Source: Asterochloris sp. CNOR1 (lineage: Eukaryota > Chlorophyta > Trebouxiophyceae > Trebouxiales > Trebouxiaceae). Taken from it: a DNA stretch of 64,000 nucleotides. Of the stretch, positions 45,701 to 58,300 are shown piece after piece. The stretch's first letter is position 1. Every line of letters starts with the position of its first letter. The stretch lies in NCBI GenBank assembly GCA_963969365.1, contig OZ017762.1:1240001-1304000 (forward strand), written 5' to 3'. Below the pieces are notes generated by a model. It saw only the letters and a list, made by a program, of their open reading frames with translations, ran no database searches and was not told the origin of the DNA. Position numbers and translations under genes: made by a program.

Positions 45701-48700
45701 TTTGGCATGCTACAGTAGGACCCAGATGTTACGGGTAACCACGGTCGTAATAGAAGGGTGAAGCTCACAGGTTCCTTTCCCCAGCACCACCCCATTTTCT
45801 GAGTCGCATAGTGTGTGCCAAACATGCGTTGTCTGCATGCCTGACCTTGTCCTGCTTGCCCTGCAGCTTCATCACTGCCTGTGGGTACTGCTTTACAGAG
45901 TCCATGGCTGCCCCTATCCTCAGCGCTGCTTGGTCTCACCAGAGGGAAAGGAGGTGTAGCCAGCATCATAATGTCAAGCCCATACACGAGCAGCCAGCCT
46001 GACCTTGGCCTGCTCTGTGCGCAGCTTGGTCAGTGCCTCTGGGTGCTGTTTCAGAAAGCGGGTGGCCACCATGAGGGTACTGGCGCTGGTGTCATGCCCG
46101 GCGAAGAGGAAGGTCAGCAGCGAACTCTGCAGGCTCAGCATGGGGCAAGCCAGTGGAAAAGTGTTGTTGAGCTCAAGTCAACAATGTAAAGAGGAGGTCA
46201 GCAGGGCTTTGTGCAGGCACAGAGTAGCAAACAGCAAGAGCTCAGCAAGATTGATAGTGTCCTGCAGGCACATGGATCAGTGATCATGCCAGCAATGTGC
46301 AAGGTAGCAAAATGGTGTATCAGCAGGCAACGCCCACCCCACTTCCCCACATGCCTGTTGAGTGCACAAGCTGGGCAGGTTGGCAGCGCACCATGCAGGC
46401 ACAGAGTATGAGACAGCCACTTCTCACTGCAATCAGCTGTAGTGTCAGCAGTTGAGATGAGGTCTGCATGGGTCTGGCACCTGCACATGATGCAGTCTGG
46501 AGCCCAGGTCCTGGTTCAGAGCTGGGCCAGTGATTGGCTTACAGCGCCTCAGGGAAAAGCACATGCTTGATCTTTGGGACACTGCATCTGCAGCAGGCCA
46601 GCGGCAAGCATGATGCTGCCGTGGGCTGACCTTTACTCCTTGCTTGCTCCAGCCTGGCACCTTGGCATTCAACATGACCTCCATTGTGTTTGCGTCATCC
46701 CTGCATGGCCACGCAATTACAGTGCAGGCACAACAGAACATCAGGCTGGAGAACATGTCGGTATACAGCCAAGCTTGTGTGCTTGTCCCTTTGCAATACA
46801 GGCTTTTGAAGGCATCGGTAAGCAAAGATAGTGAGCAGACCAGCAGGCGTCCACTAGGCAATGCTTGTCCCTGCACATCACACCTGGGCCTATGCATCCC
46901 ATGCAATTCATGGAGATGTTTTCAGGGAGGTCGATGTGAGAGTGGCCATCCGCATTCAGGTCAGCGGCCTTTGTGATAAGCAGGGAACTCGCCTCACGAG
47001 TGCAGGGCGTGCAGCTTACAACTTGCACAGAGCACTTGGGCAGGCAAGCTGATGGAACAGGACAAGCAGCATGCTGACTAACAGTGGCCAATGCTGGAAT
47101 AGTGCATGAGCGCATGCTGCAGGGGAAGCACTGCACAGCTTGCATGATGCTGAGACTTGCTTGACACCAACTGGTGTAGGAGGTGGATTGCATGCAACAG
47201 GTCACTGCAAAGCTGTACAAACCCGGTGGCATCAGTCAGGTCCTCCATGGCCTCATCCAGGAGCTTGAGCAGGCGGCGCCGGGCGTTCATGCCCCTCCCA
47301 AAAGCTGCATAGCACTTTTGAGGTGGTGTATGGTCTGCCATACATCACCAATTGGTTTCAAATGATGACAAATGCTTTTTCCAGGGCAACGCTGAGCAAA
47401 TTGGGCCGCAGGCAATGTCATGGTTGCCTACAGAAGGCTGTAGGGCGGCAACAAGATAGTGCTCAGTGGCTGCCAATATGTGGTAGCTGGTGAACTGTTG
47501 CTGCTCATGATGGCAGGGCAAGAAGAACATGTCAAAGGCACCATATCTCTCCCCAGAGCTCACAACAACACACCTTTGCTGCAGGAGCGCTGCAGGAAAG
47601 TAAGCAGGCTGCACCCCTTCCAGTGCAGCAGCAGCACCCCTGAGCAGGCCAGGCACAGGCGTGCTATAGCAGGTGCATGCAAGCGCAAATTGCATGCTGG
47701 GCCCACAAAGAAATGGCAGGGACCCAAGAAATGGGCAGTCCCACCTGTCCAGGACACATCCAAGGCAATGGGAGACGTGAACCCCTCCAGCCAGTCACCA
47801 AACAGGTCCCTCAGCTCCTCCAGGCGCTCAGGGTCTAGCCAGGCGCGGTCCAGGCCCATCACCAGCTCGATTGCAATCTGCAGGCATCACAGTGGCTCCA
47901 GCATCTGCCAGCATGGCAAGCCTGGGTGGAGCAGGACCCCAGGCGCATGGGGCGACCCCGTCACAGACTGCAGGCAGTGGATGCAGCCGTGCGGGGGTGA
48001 ATGGGGGGGGGGGGCTCTTTGCATTTTGGGCAGGGTCATGAAGCAGGCTCAGCTCAGCTCAGCCCCAGGGCGTTACAGGGCAGCTGGCACATCCATCTGG
48101 CAAACAACTGCATGCAGCAAGTGCAGTTCAGACCTCAATACATCACGCCAGGCTGCAGCAAGCCGGCAACTCTCACAACGCCCCCTTCTACATGATGAGC
48201 TCCCGAATTGCGCAATGGGTTGTGCAGGCCCATGCCACATCAAACTCCCAAGCATCTCCCAGATGCAGCATGCATTGCTAGAATCCCTACCTCAAATGTG
48301 TAGCGCTTCATGGCAATGACACCGGAGATCTGCCCCTTCTGCAGCCACTCGTCAGTCTGTGCTTCAGCCAGCTCGGCCATCCTCTCAGCGGTCCTGCCCA
48401 CATTTTGGGGGCCCAGGAAGCGGGGCGCCAGCAGCTTGCGCACGGCCGCATGGGTCTTGGGGTCCTTCAGGTTATTGATGGCTCCTTCGCCCGTCAGCTG
48501 GGCAATCGCTGGCTGATAGTGCACTGCAGCAGTGACACGAAGAGGGTAGGGGGGAATTGCTGGGGCCTGCATGGCTCTTAGAGGCTGATCACACGCTGAG
48601 TGTTGCCCAATGTGATGGACGTGCCCCATATGGGGTGCCCTAGGGCCTTGGCTGCAGCAGTACTGAACCTGTTTGATTGGGCCATTTGTCAGTTATGCCC

Positions 48701-50450
48701 CTGTTCTGAAAGCCTAGAACTTACTGCCCCAAGAATCTTGATCGCAAAAATTCATTATAACCGTTGAGCCCTGCAGTTTTCAAGAGAGGCACGGGCACGT
48801 AGGGTCATACCAGTGTAATAGAGGCTGCACTCTGTGTTCGACCAGGTCTGATTGTATTATGCCTCCGTGACAAGGCCCTGAAACAAATGCCCCCTACAGA
48901 GCAGGCCGTTGGGGTTAGGCCGAGCAGCAGCACATTTTCCCAGACCACAGCTTGAACAAAAACTCTGCCTGTGCAGCGTGCTGCTGTTGCTGCCGACAGA
49001 TATGGTGGCAGCCAGCCCGACAAAACCTCAGGCGACCTAAGACCTTTCATGAACCTGTGCTGCCTGATGACACTCTGTCCACCCACCTTGCTCTGACCAA
49101 ACTCTGACCCTCCGCCCAGTTCTTTGCAGACCTGATCATCTTCCAAGAAAGACAGCAGTCAGAGCTGACATGCAGAAACGTCAGCCCGCCGTGTCATCAG
49201 CCTGACTGCTGCAGCACCACACCATCAGAACTGAGCTCAATTACACCCAGTGCAGGGGCCTTGCTTTGCTCAGGTCTGCCCCCAGGGGGTGTTGTCCCTC
49301 ATGGGAACTTGAGGGCCTAAACTGGACTTTGTTGGGCGCTGAAAGTCACCTTTGGACTGGCAGCGCCTGCAGCAGGGGCCAAGCAGCAGCCTGTGCTTCA
49401 GCGCTGTGCCACAAGCACTCACTGACATAACCGACCATGAATGGTCCCCCACGCTGGCCAGAAGGCAGCTCACCTTCAACCCAGTCCTCCTCAGACATCA
49501 GGATTTTCTTGATAGAGTCCCCGTCCCCGACGCACACAACCTGGTTGAACCCCAGGTAGGCGCGGAAGAAGGCGCCCAGCTCCTTGTGACGGCGCTCGGT
49601 GTATCCCTTGGGGGCTTCCTGCAGCCATGGGCTTGGGAGCGTTTCCAGTTTCATAAATGATCCTGAAAATATTGGAAAGTACCTGTATAGGGACTAATGA
49701 TAACATTTCGCATCTGGTGGGAGGCACGACAGCAACTTTGTCTATGCTGAGCTGCGATGTCGTGAAAATGCAGTGCAGGACACAGATTTGCAGGATGCTG
49801 CCAGGCCAGCTTTGGCTTTGTAAGGTCCCCAAGGGCTGGCACGCTCCTTTGCTGCGACAAGCAGTCGCAGCAGCGCCATAAGAACCAGCATGCTTCAAGC
49901 TGCATAGTCTTTGACCAGAAGCTGGCAGGTGCACCACGCATTACCGAAGGAGGCCACGCAAACACTGGCCGCTGCAGTGTGATTGTGGCAGGCCCAAGGC
50001 ACACCTTGCCTGGCCAGCTGACCACTGAACGCTGCATGGGGAACGTGGACCATAGCTGGCCACCACATGAGGTGATCTCTCTCCATGGCATCAAGGCCAC
50101 ATATTGCCTCACCTTGCCCATAAAAGCAAAAAGATCACCGATGCCTGGGATCTGCCTGGGTGCCCATGGTGGCTGCCGCAGCTTCCTGCAGCAATATGCA
50201 GAATGACCTGGCGGACTGCAGGTGTGTACAACCCTGCTGCACTTCACATCTGCCTGGAACCCTCATACAGCATCTGCTCTCTTCAAGAACCTCAGTGAAA
50301 TGACCGCATGCAGCCTTGCTAGTTCTTCAGCCTATCGGCAGCAAAAAGCATGAGCCCTCACCTTGCCGGCCTGAATGCAAGGTAGGTCACAACGATGCCC
50401 AGGAAGGCCGCTGCGGTGACTGCAAAGGCTAGCAGGCTTTGATCGGCCAT
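42726..50450 (-). CDS. Cytochrome P450, CYP85-clan (CYP26/CYP120-like)
   Basis: Membrane-anchored haem monooxygenase; substrate unknown (the clan covers sterols, retinoids and carotenoid- or hormone-like molecules). Resolved exons: 50362-50450 (anchor LLAFAVTAAAFLGIVVTYLA), 50113-50185 (PGIGDLFAF), 49474-49618, 48291-48523 (THAAVRKLLAPRFLG), 47745-47877, about 47219-47304 (AFGRGMNARRRLLKLLDEAM), 46004-46126 (I-helix FAGHDTSAST), 45032-45100, 44661-44753 (K-helix ETMR, the ExxR motif), 44226-44326 (NFYPDR), 43747-43840 (haem loop FGTGPRRCLG), 43007-43102, 42726-42761 (GMPMKITPHKA, stop). AFGRG followed by a basic run is a CYP85-clan signature. A stretch between the AFGRG exon and the I-helix exon (46.13-47.2 kb) is unresolved. 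All catalytic motifs are present. The intron after 44661 uses a GC donor (AAG|GCAGGC), which joins HIPK to GCLVVL in phase. Confidence 0.92.
44807..45905. repeat. Copies of P450 exon edges inside its introns
   Basis: The K-helix exon acceptor edge (44721-44767) is repeated at 44807-44856 with the same ...gcacctgcagtgg core. The end of the I-helix exon (46004-46066, encoding FLKQHPEALTKLRTEQAK and a GTCAGG donor) has a decayed twin at 45842-45905. The twin reads VKQYPQAVMKLQGKQDK with the same GTCAGG donor. Both copies lie in introns next to the exon they resemble. Confidence 0.8.
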
Positions 50451-50621
50451 TGAGCTCTGTGTGAAGCGCCCCGTGCACTTTTCAGGTCTTCAGGAAACGT
50501 TGCTCGGCAGGTGCGACTGAGCTTCTTGGATGGCTGGCCAGCTGCTGATCGAAGTAAGCCCGGCAAGTACCTCCAGACGTGGCTCAGAATCTGGTCAACG
50601 TTTTCATCAGGCTAGAATAAG

Positions 50622-53600
50622 ATGAAACGCCCTAAAATTCGCTCAGGCTTGATCATGCAGAGCCACCAGAGGGCATGGCTCCTCATCAATGCCCTGCACA
50701 GAATGGGTCACCAGCTTCCGGCAACTGCTGTCCTGGCTGTCAGATCATTCAGTAAGGAAACCAAACCTGTGGCACCTCCAGCCCCTGGCACAGTCAACCC
50801 CTACACACAGCACATATTCATCAAGATGGCCCCCTTGCATAACGACTCTCAAGCGAAGGCCTTGGCACAGCAGCATGAGGGCATCTGGTGGCCAAGTGTG
50901 GTGGAGAGGTAATCATCTGCCTGGCTAGCTTGTTGAGAGGTGCACGAAGACTGCTTCACAGCTTGTGGCAAGCACAAACAGCCTGCACCAGTTATCACCC
51001 CAACCGTTCTGTTGGCCCAGCATGGGGGCCAGCTACTCAGCCCCAAGCTCTGATGTATTGGTGCCATGCCAACCTCTGTCTTTCTGTCCTGCCTGCAGGC
51101 ATCCCGCCATTTTGCAGGCGTTTGCTGCTGTTGCTAAGCTGAAGGCTTCCTTGGACGGTGTGGTCAAAGTGACAGCCTATGAGGACCTGCAAAGGCAGAC
51201 GCTTCAGGAGGCAGGCAGCGATGTGGCAGATCTCAAGCTGTTCCCGGCAGGTGAGCTCATTCTGTGATGAGACATGCCCTGGCAGGAATCAGAGGCTGAA
51301 AGGTGGACTGTACAGGGGGCAAAACCTCACATCAACAAACCAGGAACCACCTGCGTGTCTAGCGCCAAACTCTATCTGGCAGGTAAGGGCTGGCAGCCAG
51401 TCATGACGTCTTCGGTTGGGAATTCATTGCACTACACAAGCATGGGAGAACAGGCGCGGCAGGGCGCAGGGGTACAGTGAGCAGGCGACAGCTGGCAGGT
51501 GCTGCCTGTGCAAAGGACAGACCAGGAATGTGCCCCAGGAAGGGGCTGGTCAATCATGGCAGGCACACACAGCAGCTTAAAGTACTCGGCTCACATGGCG
51601 CCGAGACACTCTGCCGTGCCATCAGCTTTCCCTGCAGCTGCACCCGCTGAAGTCGAAGCACCATACCTGGCCAAGCTCTAGGGTCTGCAGCGGTGCACAC
51701 CAGGTATTTGTGTGGTGTACCTCCTTGCCTGGGGCATGCAGCAGCAGTGTGCTCTGTTTGTGGGTGCTGAAAACAGTGTTTGAAGCATGTCTCCAAGCCA
51801 TCAGCGAGAGCTGGAACAGCCCACAGCAAGCTGTGCTGCTCATGCATGCCACTGCCTGCAGCTGAGCACCACCTGCATGGAGCTGCTAGCACTGCTCTCT
51901 ACCCTGCTCATAGGGATGGGACAGACTCAGCCCCACGTCTGTACGACTTGCGTTGCACCATAGCTGGCATCGGACCTGCTGCACAACACACCGACCGCTC
52001 CCCTGGTCAGCTATAAGCCAAGCACAAGCATTGCTTCTGCTGCGCTGTCATGCAGTGGCCACCACGACCTCATTCTGCAGCTATGCAGTGAAGGGGCCAT
52101 GTCAAACCTGATGACCGTAGCATGCGCACTGACACCAAGTCCTGCAGCTGTGCAGTATGAGGGCATCCCAGTCCCACGTCTGGGTGAGATAGTCACAGCC
52201 CACCTGCAGCCGCAGCCACTATCTGAGATCCACGACGCCTCCACGCCACCGGTTAACTTGGTGAGTCACTGCATTCTTGAAGCTTTGTGCTGGGGAGAGC
52301 TTGCAATCGGCATGTATTTACCTATGTATATGCTGTACTCTGCTCATTCCCCAAAGTTGAGGTTGTTTTATCCTCTGTGGCTTACCATCACTGGTCTTGC
52401 TGGATTCGCTTCACTGTCCTCCCGCTGACCTCCTGACATCTGACTGTGAGCCTGCGCGTGTGGGAGTTTCACTCTCTTCCTGGCTGACACTCTGCTGAGT
52501 CCCCTGCTGCCGCTTAATGCTACTGCCATCTGCCAACCTGATGGTGTGGATGCCTCATGCCAGCCAGCCGCCCCTCCTTCTGAGCTGTGCTGGCCTGTGC
52601 TGCAGCAGCGGCCTGACCTGCTGAGATGCCAGAGGGACAGGGAAGGCATCTGTCTTGTCTTCCTGCTGCCATATCCCTTACCAACATGCAGTGGCTGAGG
52701 CCCCTGCATTCGCTGCTCCACCATGTGGTCTGGCGCTCACCACGCAGTCGCGTGCTACTGCAGCCGCTCGACCTGTGGGGACGCCTGAGAGACACTGGAA
52801 TGAGGACCTGTCATTGTGGCTGTCTGACATGCTGCCATGTGCTGCTGCAGCCGCCCGATCTGCTCCGGCGCCAGAGGGAGATTGAAGGTGTCGACCTGTT
52901 CGTGTGCTGCCACGGCGCTCGCGACCAGCGCTGCGGGACAAGGGGTCTGGCGCTAGCTCGTCGGCTGGGCACTCTGGTGGAGCAGCAGGGTCTGGGGGAG
53001 CATGTGCGGGTGCACAAGTGCTCCCACATTGGCGGCCACAAGGTGAGCGGTTCTGAGCCGGCAGGTCATGCGTGCATGATTGTTCCAGTCCGGCACTGGG
53101 GTGCAGCCCTGTTGCAGCAGCAGGGCCTGGGTCAGCTTACGCGCATGGCATAGAGCACCAGGTAGACGGTGCTCAGCAGCTGGATTGACGTGCATTGACT
53201 TACCAAAGCCAGGGCCCCCCCATTTGCAGCATTGCTGCATTTGCAGCAGCAGGGCTCTGGGGAGCGTGTGTGGTCCCACAGGAGCTCCCATGCAAGCGGT
53301 TGTGGGGTGGCGTCTGTGCTGGGGCCAGGTCTGGCTTCAACAAACCAACTGTACCCACTGTAGCTGTTGAGCACTGCCCACAATGGGTGCCATGTGGACG
53401 GTCGCAGGGCAGGGTTGGACATAGGTAGCAGCCCAAGAGCGCTGGGCTAGCTCAGATTGAGGTGTCCTGCATATCTGATCCCTTGCAGTGCTGGAGTGTG
53501 CTCAATGCTACAGTGGCGCTCTGGTGCAGCAGGGAGCCATCGGCAGGCATGTGCTGTTGTGAGTCAACGAGCACAAGGTGGACCTGGACAAAAGTCGGCA

Positions 53601-55116
53601 CACATCGAAGCCAGTGCATGGTGTTGGGGCCTGTCCCTGGCTTGCTGGCTATGTACGGGTGCAGCAACCAGGGTGCATGTGCAAACACAGCATGTGGTGC
53701 CTGAGATGAAGTCAGTGAGCTTTGTGCAGGCTTCTCAAAAGACATTTACAGGCTCCTGAGCTCAGATCCTTGCGGCTGCAGTATGCTGGCAATGTGCTGG
53801 TCTTCGGCGCCATGCACCCCTGCGATGGCGACTGGTTTGGGGGCGTCAATGCAGGCAACGCCAAGGAATTCCTGGAGGCCCTGAGGACTGCTGAGGTGAG
53901 TTGCTGAGCACCAGGAAAACGGATCCTGGGAGGGGCTGACCTGCATCATTTGCTTTGGGTGCCCCTGAGACTGCACAAAGGCAAACTTGATGCCAACTCC
54001 TGGCGTGGCCTGCACCTTGGAGACTTGGCAGCGCTGCCTCGATCCCAATTGGTAGCGGTTGTTGCCTGAGTAAGGCACTGCCAGCAAAGCTGTTGTCTGG
54101 CATCATCAATTTTGCATCTGCCAAAGGGCTACCTGTGTTACTCATCAGAAAAGCCAGCAGGGACACAGAGAGATTTCCTGTCTGTGGTTGGCTTCAGCAG
54201 CAACTCAACTTGCCTGCTGATGGGCTATCCTGGTGGCCAGTAACGAAGGTTTCAAGGGCGCTGGCACATGTGCTTCTTGCACTGCCTCCTTCAGTGTCAT
54301 TCAGCAAGGGCTGCTGTCTGCCTGCAGGTGGGCAGCCCGGGGGGCCCTGAGCTGGAACCCCTCAGGAGCTGGTGGCGGGGGCGCATGGGTCTGGACAAGG
54401 AAGCGCAGCTCAGTCTCTTTGCAGGTAGGCGCAAAGCGCAGATGGCCTGCTCCTGCCAACTTTCACCTGCTGAGTGGCTTTTGGTGCCCTGTGCTGCGCT
54501 TGATGCGTCAGCTGAGATGTATGCAGTTGTTGTCAGCTGTCACAGAGGGCTCCATTGTCGTGCACCTGAGTGTGTATCCTGCCCTGACCCCCCCATGTCT
54601 GCTGCAGACCCTGGCTGCCAGTACTGCCAGTCTGACGATACTGGCACTGAGTCCGAGGCTGATGTGGATCTCGATATGGCAGCAGCCAAAGCCAAACAGG
54701 AACGCGGTGAGGCAGCAGAGGCGACACCTCCATCAGCTTCAATTCAGGAGGAGCTGAAGTCTCAAGCCATGACAGCGGCAGATGAGCGCAAAGCGTGGCA
54801 AAAAGCAGAGCAGGAGCTGGTGGAGGGCAGCGAAGCCTATGAGGAGCAAGAGCAGGAGGCTCTGCAGGAGGGCAGCCTGGAGGCTGTTGATGTAGATGAT
54901 CTGGATGAGCAATTTGAGGGGCTAGCAACCCCTCAGGATGAAGTTGAGGCGGGGACGTCCCCATCTGCCATTCCTGGTCAAGCCCGGCAGTCTGACCCGC
55001 CTGTGTGCGATGAGGACCTGTCAGGCGCATCTTCTGAGAGTTGCAGTAGCAGCGACAGCAGCAGTGATTCATCTAGTGATGAGGAGGCAGAGCCGATAAA
55101 GCCCTGGAGTGAGTAG
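50622..55116 (+). CDS. Sucrase/ferredoxin-like (Apd1-type) bis-His [2Fe-2S] thioredoxin-like protein
   Basis: Seven exons close in phase: 50622-50908, 51099-51250, 52148-52260, 52851-53042, 53782-53895, 54328-54424, 54608-55116; 487 aa. The domain is the thioredoxin-like ferredoxin family of yeast Apd1 and Aim32, with non-Rieske bis-histidinyl [2Fe-2S] clusters. VDLFVCCHGARDQRCGTRG supplies candidate ligands C203 and C212 (Cx8C), and KCSHIGGHKYAGN supplies H243 and H247 (HxGGH); all four are present. The N-terminus contains NPYTQHIFIKMAP. The last exon adds about 170 residues that are acidic and Ser-rich, ending in Ser/Asp/Glu clusters before EPIKPWSE. The ATG at 50658 is an alternative start. 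Role in redox or metal stress tolerance is inferred from yeast Apd1. Confidence 0.93.
52600..53310. repeat. Copies of both edges of the Cx8C/HxGGH exon in the flanking introns
   Basis: The acceptor edge of exon 52851 (ctgcag|ccgcccgatctgctcc) has diverged twins with AG ending at 52763 (ctgcag|ccgctcgacctgtgg) and 52608 (cag|cggcctgacctgctga). The donor side (gcagcagggtctgggggagc..., 52979 onward) has twins at about 53114 (cagcagcagggcctgggtca) and 53240 (cagcagcagggctctgggga). One exon therefore has decayed copies of its edges on both sides. Confidence 0.85.
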
Positions 55117-55379
55117 AAGTCTGAAGTGCAACTCGGCTTGGACCACAGCTAAATCAGCTTACAGTCTGAGATGAACAATAAGCAGCCAGCTAGTCCATCA
55201 CAGGACGTTGTACACTCAGTGCTGAACTCTAAGCACGTGGGCAGGGAGCATCTGAATGGCAGATGTTCTGAAATAGTATTTATGAACCTAGCTGAGCCAG
55301 TTGTTGCAATTCGAGCCATCTCAGGCTGGTGTACGGTCTCGCAGCATGCATTTGGTGGTCTGGCAGCTGAAAGCAGTAA

Positions 55380-58300
55380 TCACCATGGCTCCACAACCTG
55401 CAGCAGGTCATTGGTCTCAATGTTCTGCAGTTGTGTAGAAATTGTCCCTTAGGCAACCTGCTTGGCCCCAAGCAGCCACGACATACCGCTGCTGCCAAAG
55501 TCAGCAGCTTGTACTGTAACATGTAGTAAGGCACAGGGGTACAGCGTGGCTAGCAGCAGTACCACAAGGGCCTGACCTGGGTTGAGATCCAGGCTCACTC
55601 ACCTGGTGGTTTCCCTTAGCAAATGGGTTCTCCTCGTTCACCCCCAGGCCGCTGAAGGTATGGTTCACAAAGGAGTGGCAGGCTTCATCTGCCCTCACGG
55701 CAAGGAGCAGCTCCCTCATGCCGGCGTCCTTGCCCAGCCGCCAGTACATCTTGGCAATGTCGGGGGCCTGCGGGGCAGAAAGGAGAAGTCCTGTGACTTG
55801 TGCCTAGGTCTCATGGTCTGGGGCCATGTCATGACACTTGTCCAACGTCAGCAGAGGTCACTAGTGCAGCCATCAGCACGGCTCTGCCATGATCAGAAGC
55901 CTGCAGCATTCCTGATCAGAAAGTTACGAAAGGCAGGGCGTCAGATCACTCGTACAGATGTCTGACTCCAGCCGCCAGTGCACTTCTGGCAAGGTCGGGA
56001 ATCTGCAGCACAAACGAGGAGGGATCGCAGCATCTGTTTAATCACAGACTACCCTGTGAGCCTAATTACAGACTCCCCCTAGTGCCTAAGGGGGGTCTGC
56101 AGACCAGCATAGTCTGCAGCTTAGCTGACAATGGACTGAACCATCTGAGCTGACACATGTGCTGCTGCTTGTGCTATACTTCAAGTCAGCAAGCCAAATA
56201 ACCTCAGCGGCACCAGGAATTGCTTCACATGGCAGGCACTGTACTGTACTCAACAGCAAGTGCGGCCAGCAGGCCTCCCACCTGGATGTGCGACCAGGTG
56301 GGCAGCTTGCCCACATCGTGGATGGCGTGGGTGTAGGTCTTGACAGCTTCCTCCTCCAGGTATCCCACAAATGCGTGGCAGGACTTGGGGGAGATCAGAT
56401 ATGCCTGCATAGGGGTACAGGGGTGAGTCCATGAGGCTGAGTCTATGAGGCATGTGGGGGTGCTGACTGCACGACTGCATTGTAGGGGGTGCAGGGAAAA
56501 TGGACACCAGGGACGGCAACTGGGGAGTTGGGGGAGATCAGGTACGTCAGGAGAGGCAGCTTTACAAGGTGGGATTAGCCGGGGCCAGCCACCGTAGCAG
56601 AAAGCACAAACAAGGCGACACTTGCACCACTGAGGGCAGGATGGCAGGGGAGGGTTGCGCAAGCGGAGCATAATGACAACAGCGTCATACAATGGCAGGG
56701 GAGTCAAGAGAGCAGCATGTTTGATGTTGGCTTACCAGCAGATACAGGTTGACAAAGACGCCCTACAGGCATCACAGCAGTATGTTTGTTGACATTGATG
56801 TCCCTTGACCCAGGGCGCGCGGAGCCAACAGGTGACGCAGAGGCAGCATGATCATAGCAGGATTCCTTTGTGGGCGTGCCTGTCTGAGGCACACTCAGGA
56901 TGTGCACCATTGAGCAAGGTGTCGCACCATTGAGCAGGGTCCTGCATCTTCAGGGAAGCTGACAGGCACGCAGGCACTCAGGTGCACACCTCTACTATAG
57001 TGTGACCTGCTCGAGTCTGCTGTGCACTGCTCTCTCCAGGTCAGGAAGCGAGCTCAGCAGATGCTGCTGGCACAGGCCGCTCACCTGCCCCAGCAGGACT
57101 ACCCCCCTGAACAACGGCCCTGGCTGCTTGAGCGCCAGGAAGGTCAGCAGGTGCATGCGCTCATTTTCAGCCTGCGACAACAAGACGTGTCCCCCTCAGC
57201 TTGTCGTGTGAGTGTTGACAAGGTGCTGTGGGCTCGTCAGCTGTGAGAGGCAACACAAGGGATGGTTGTATCAGCCTCGTTTGCATCAGTCAGGTGCATG
57301 TCCCTACTCTCAGCCAGTGCAGGCATCAGACATCAGCCAGGCTTGGCAGGTGTCTCTGAGGACAGCATGCAAAGCTCATCAGTGCTGGCACAGATGCCGC
57401 TGAGGCTGCTTGCAGACAGCGCACGGCTCACCTCCTCCAGCAGCGTGTGCACCCACCCATGGTCACGCCTGCACAGCACGGCCAGCCATGGTTGGAGCAG
57501 CAGGCTGCAGTTTGAGCATCAGGCTGCCGGTACTGGCCCTGCAGCTGCCTGCCAGGCTCAGCCAGGCAGAGAGGCGGTCACCAGTCAGCACTGTGCCTGC
57601 AATGCCAGTCACAGCCAGGCAGCGCCCAGCCAGTGGGCAGAGTGCAGCAGATGCAGCATGGCAACAGATGCAACACTCGCAGCTGATGAGACATGGAACC
57701 TGATGAAAACACAGGGCAACACTGCAGCCCATACGGCAGCCCATACGGCAGCAAGCAGAACAGTGTCAGCACCAGGCAGCATCAGGGGCAACCTTCACCT
57801 CATAAGCCTCAGAGACTGCAGGTGTCTCAGCATCGCTGCCACCATGCCAGGTACGCCTGCAGCAGCACACTATAGCTCTGACGTGCTGGAGAATGGAGGG
57901 CAGGCTAAGCACAATGCCCTGGACACATATCCACACAGTGCAGGTGCATCAGCGCGGATGACTGCATGTCAGCAGCACGTTTTATGCCAGTTTGTCCCAA
58001 GCACAGGCCTAGCACGATGCCAGCAGCAGCTGTTGCTGGGTGGCTTGATGCAAGCAGAGGCTGCACCTCTTCACAAGCTACCATCTACAAGACAACTGCC
58101 TTTGTCCCCTTTGTGCCTGCCCCAAGTGCATTGCGGCAGTCCAATTTGCCGCCTGCAACGGTCTTCAAGACCATGGCTCGGTGCAGCTAGCGCTCCTCGA
58201 CCGTCTGCTTGTGTGGCAAAGGCAGACATGCGTGCCTCAGTCTAAGTGAGTTTGCTGCAACTCCCCACAGGCCGCAGTCTCTGTGGACATGGCTGTCTGC

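Noticed and set aside
48003-48014. G homopolymer of 12
   Set aside because: Isolated run in a P450 intron; could be a sequencing artefact and gives no structural context.
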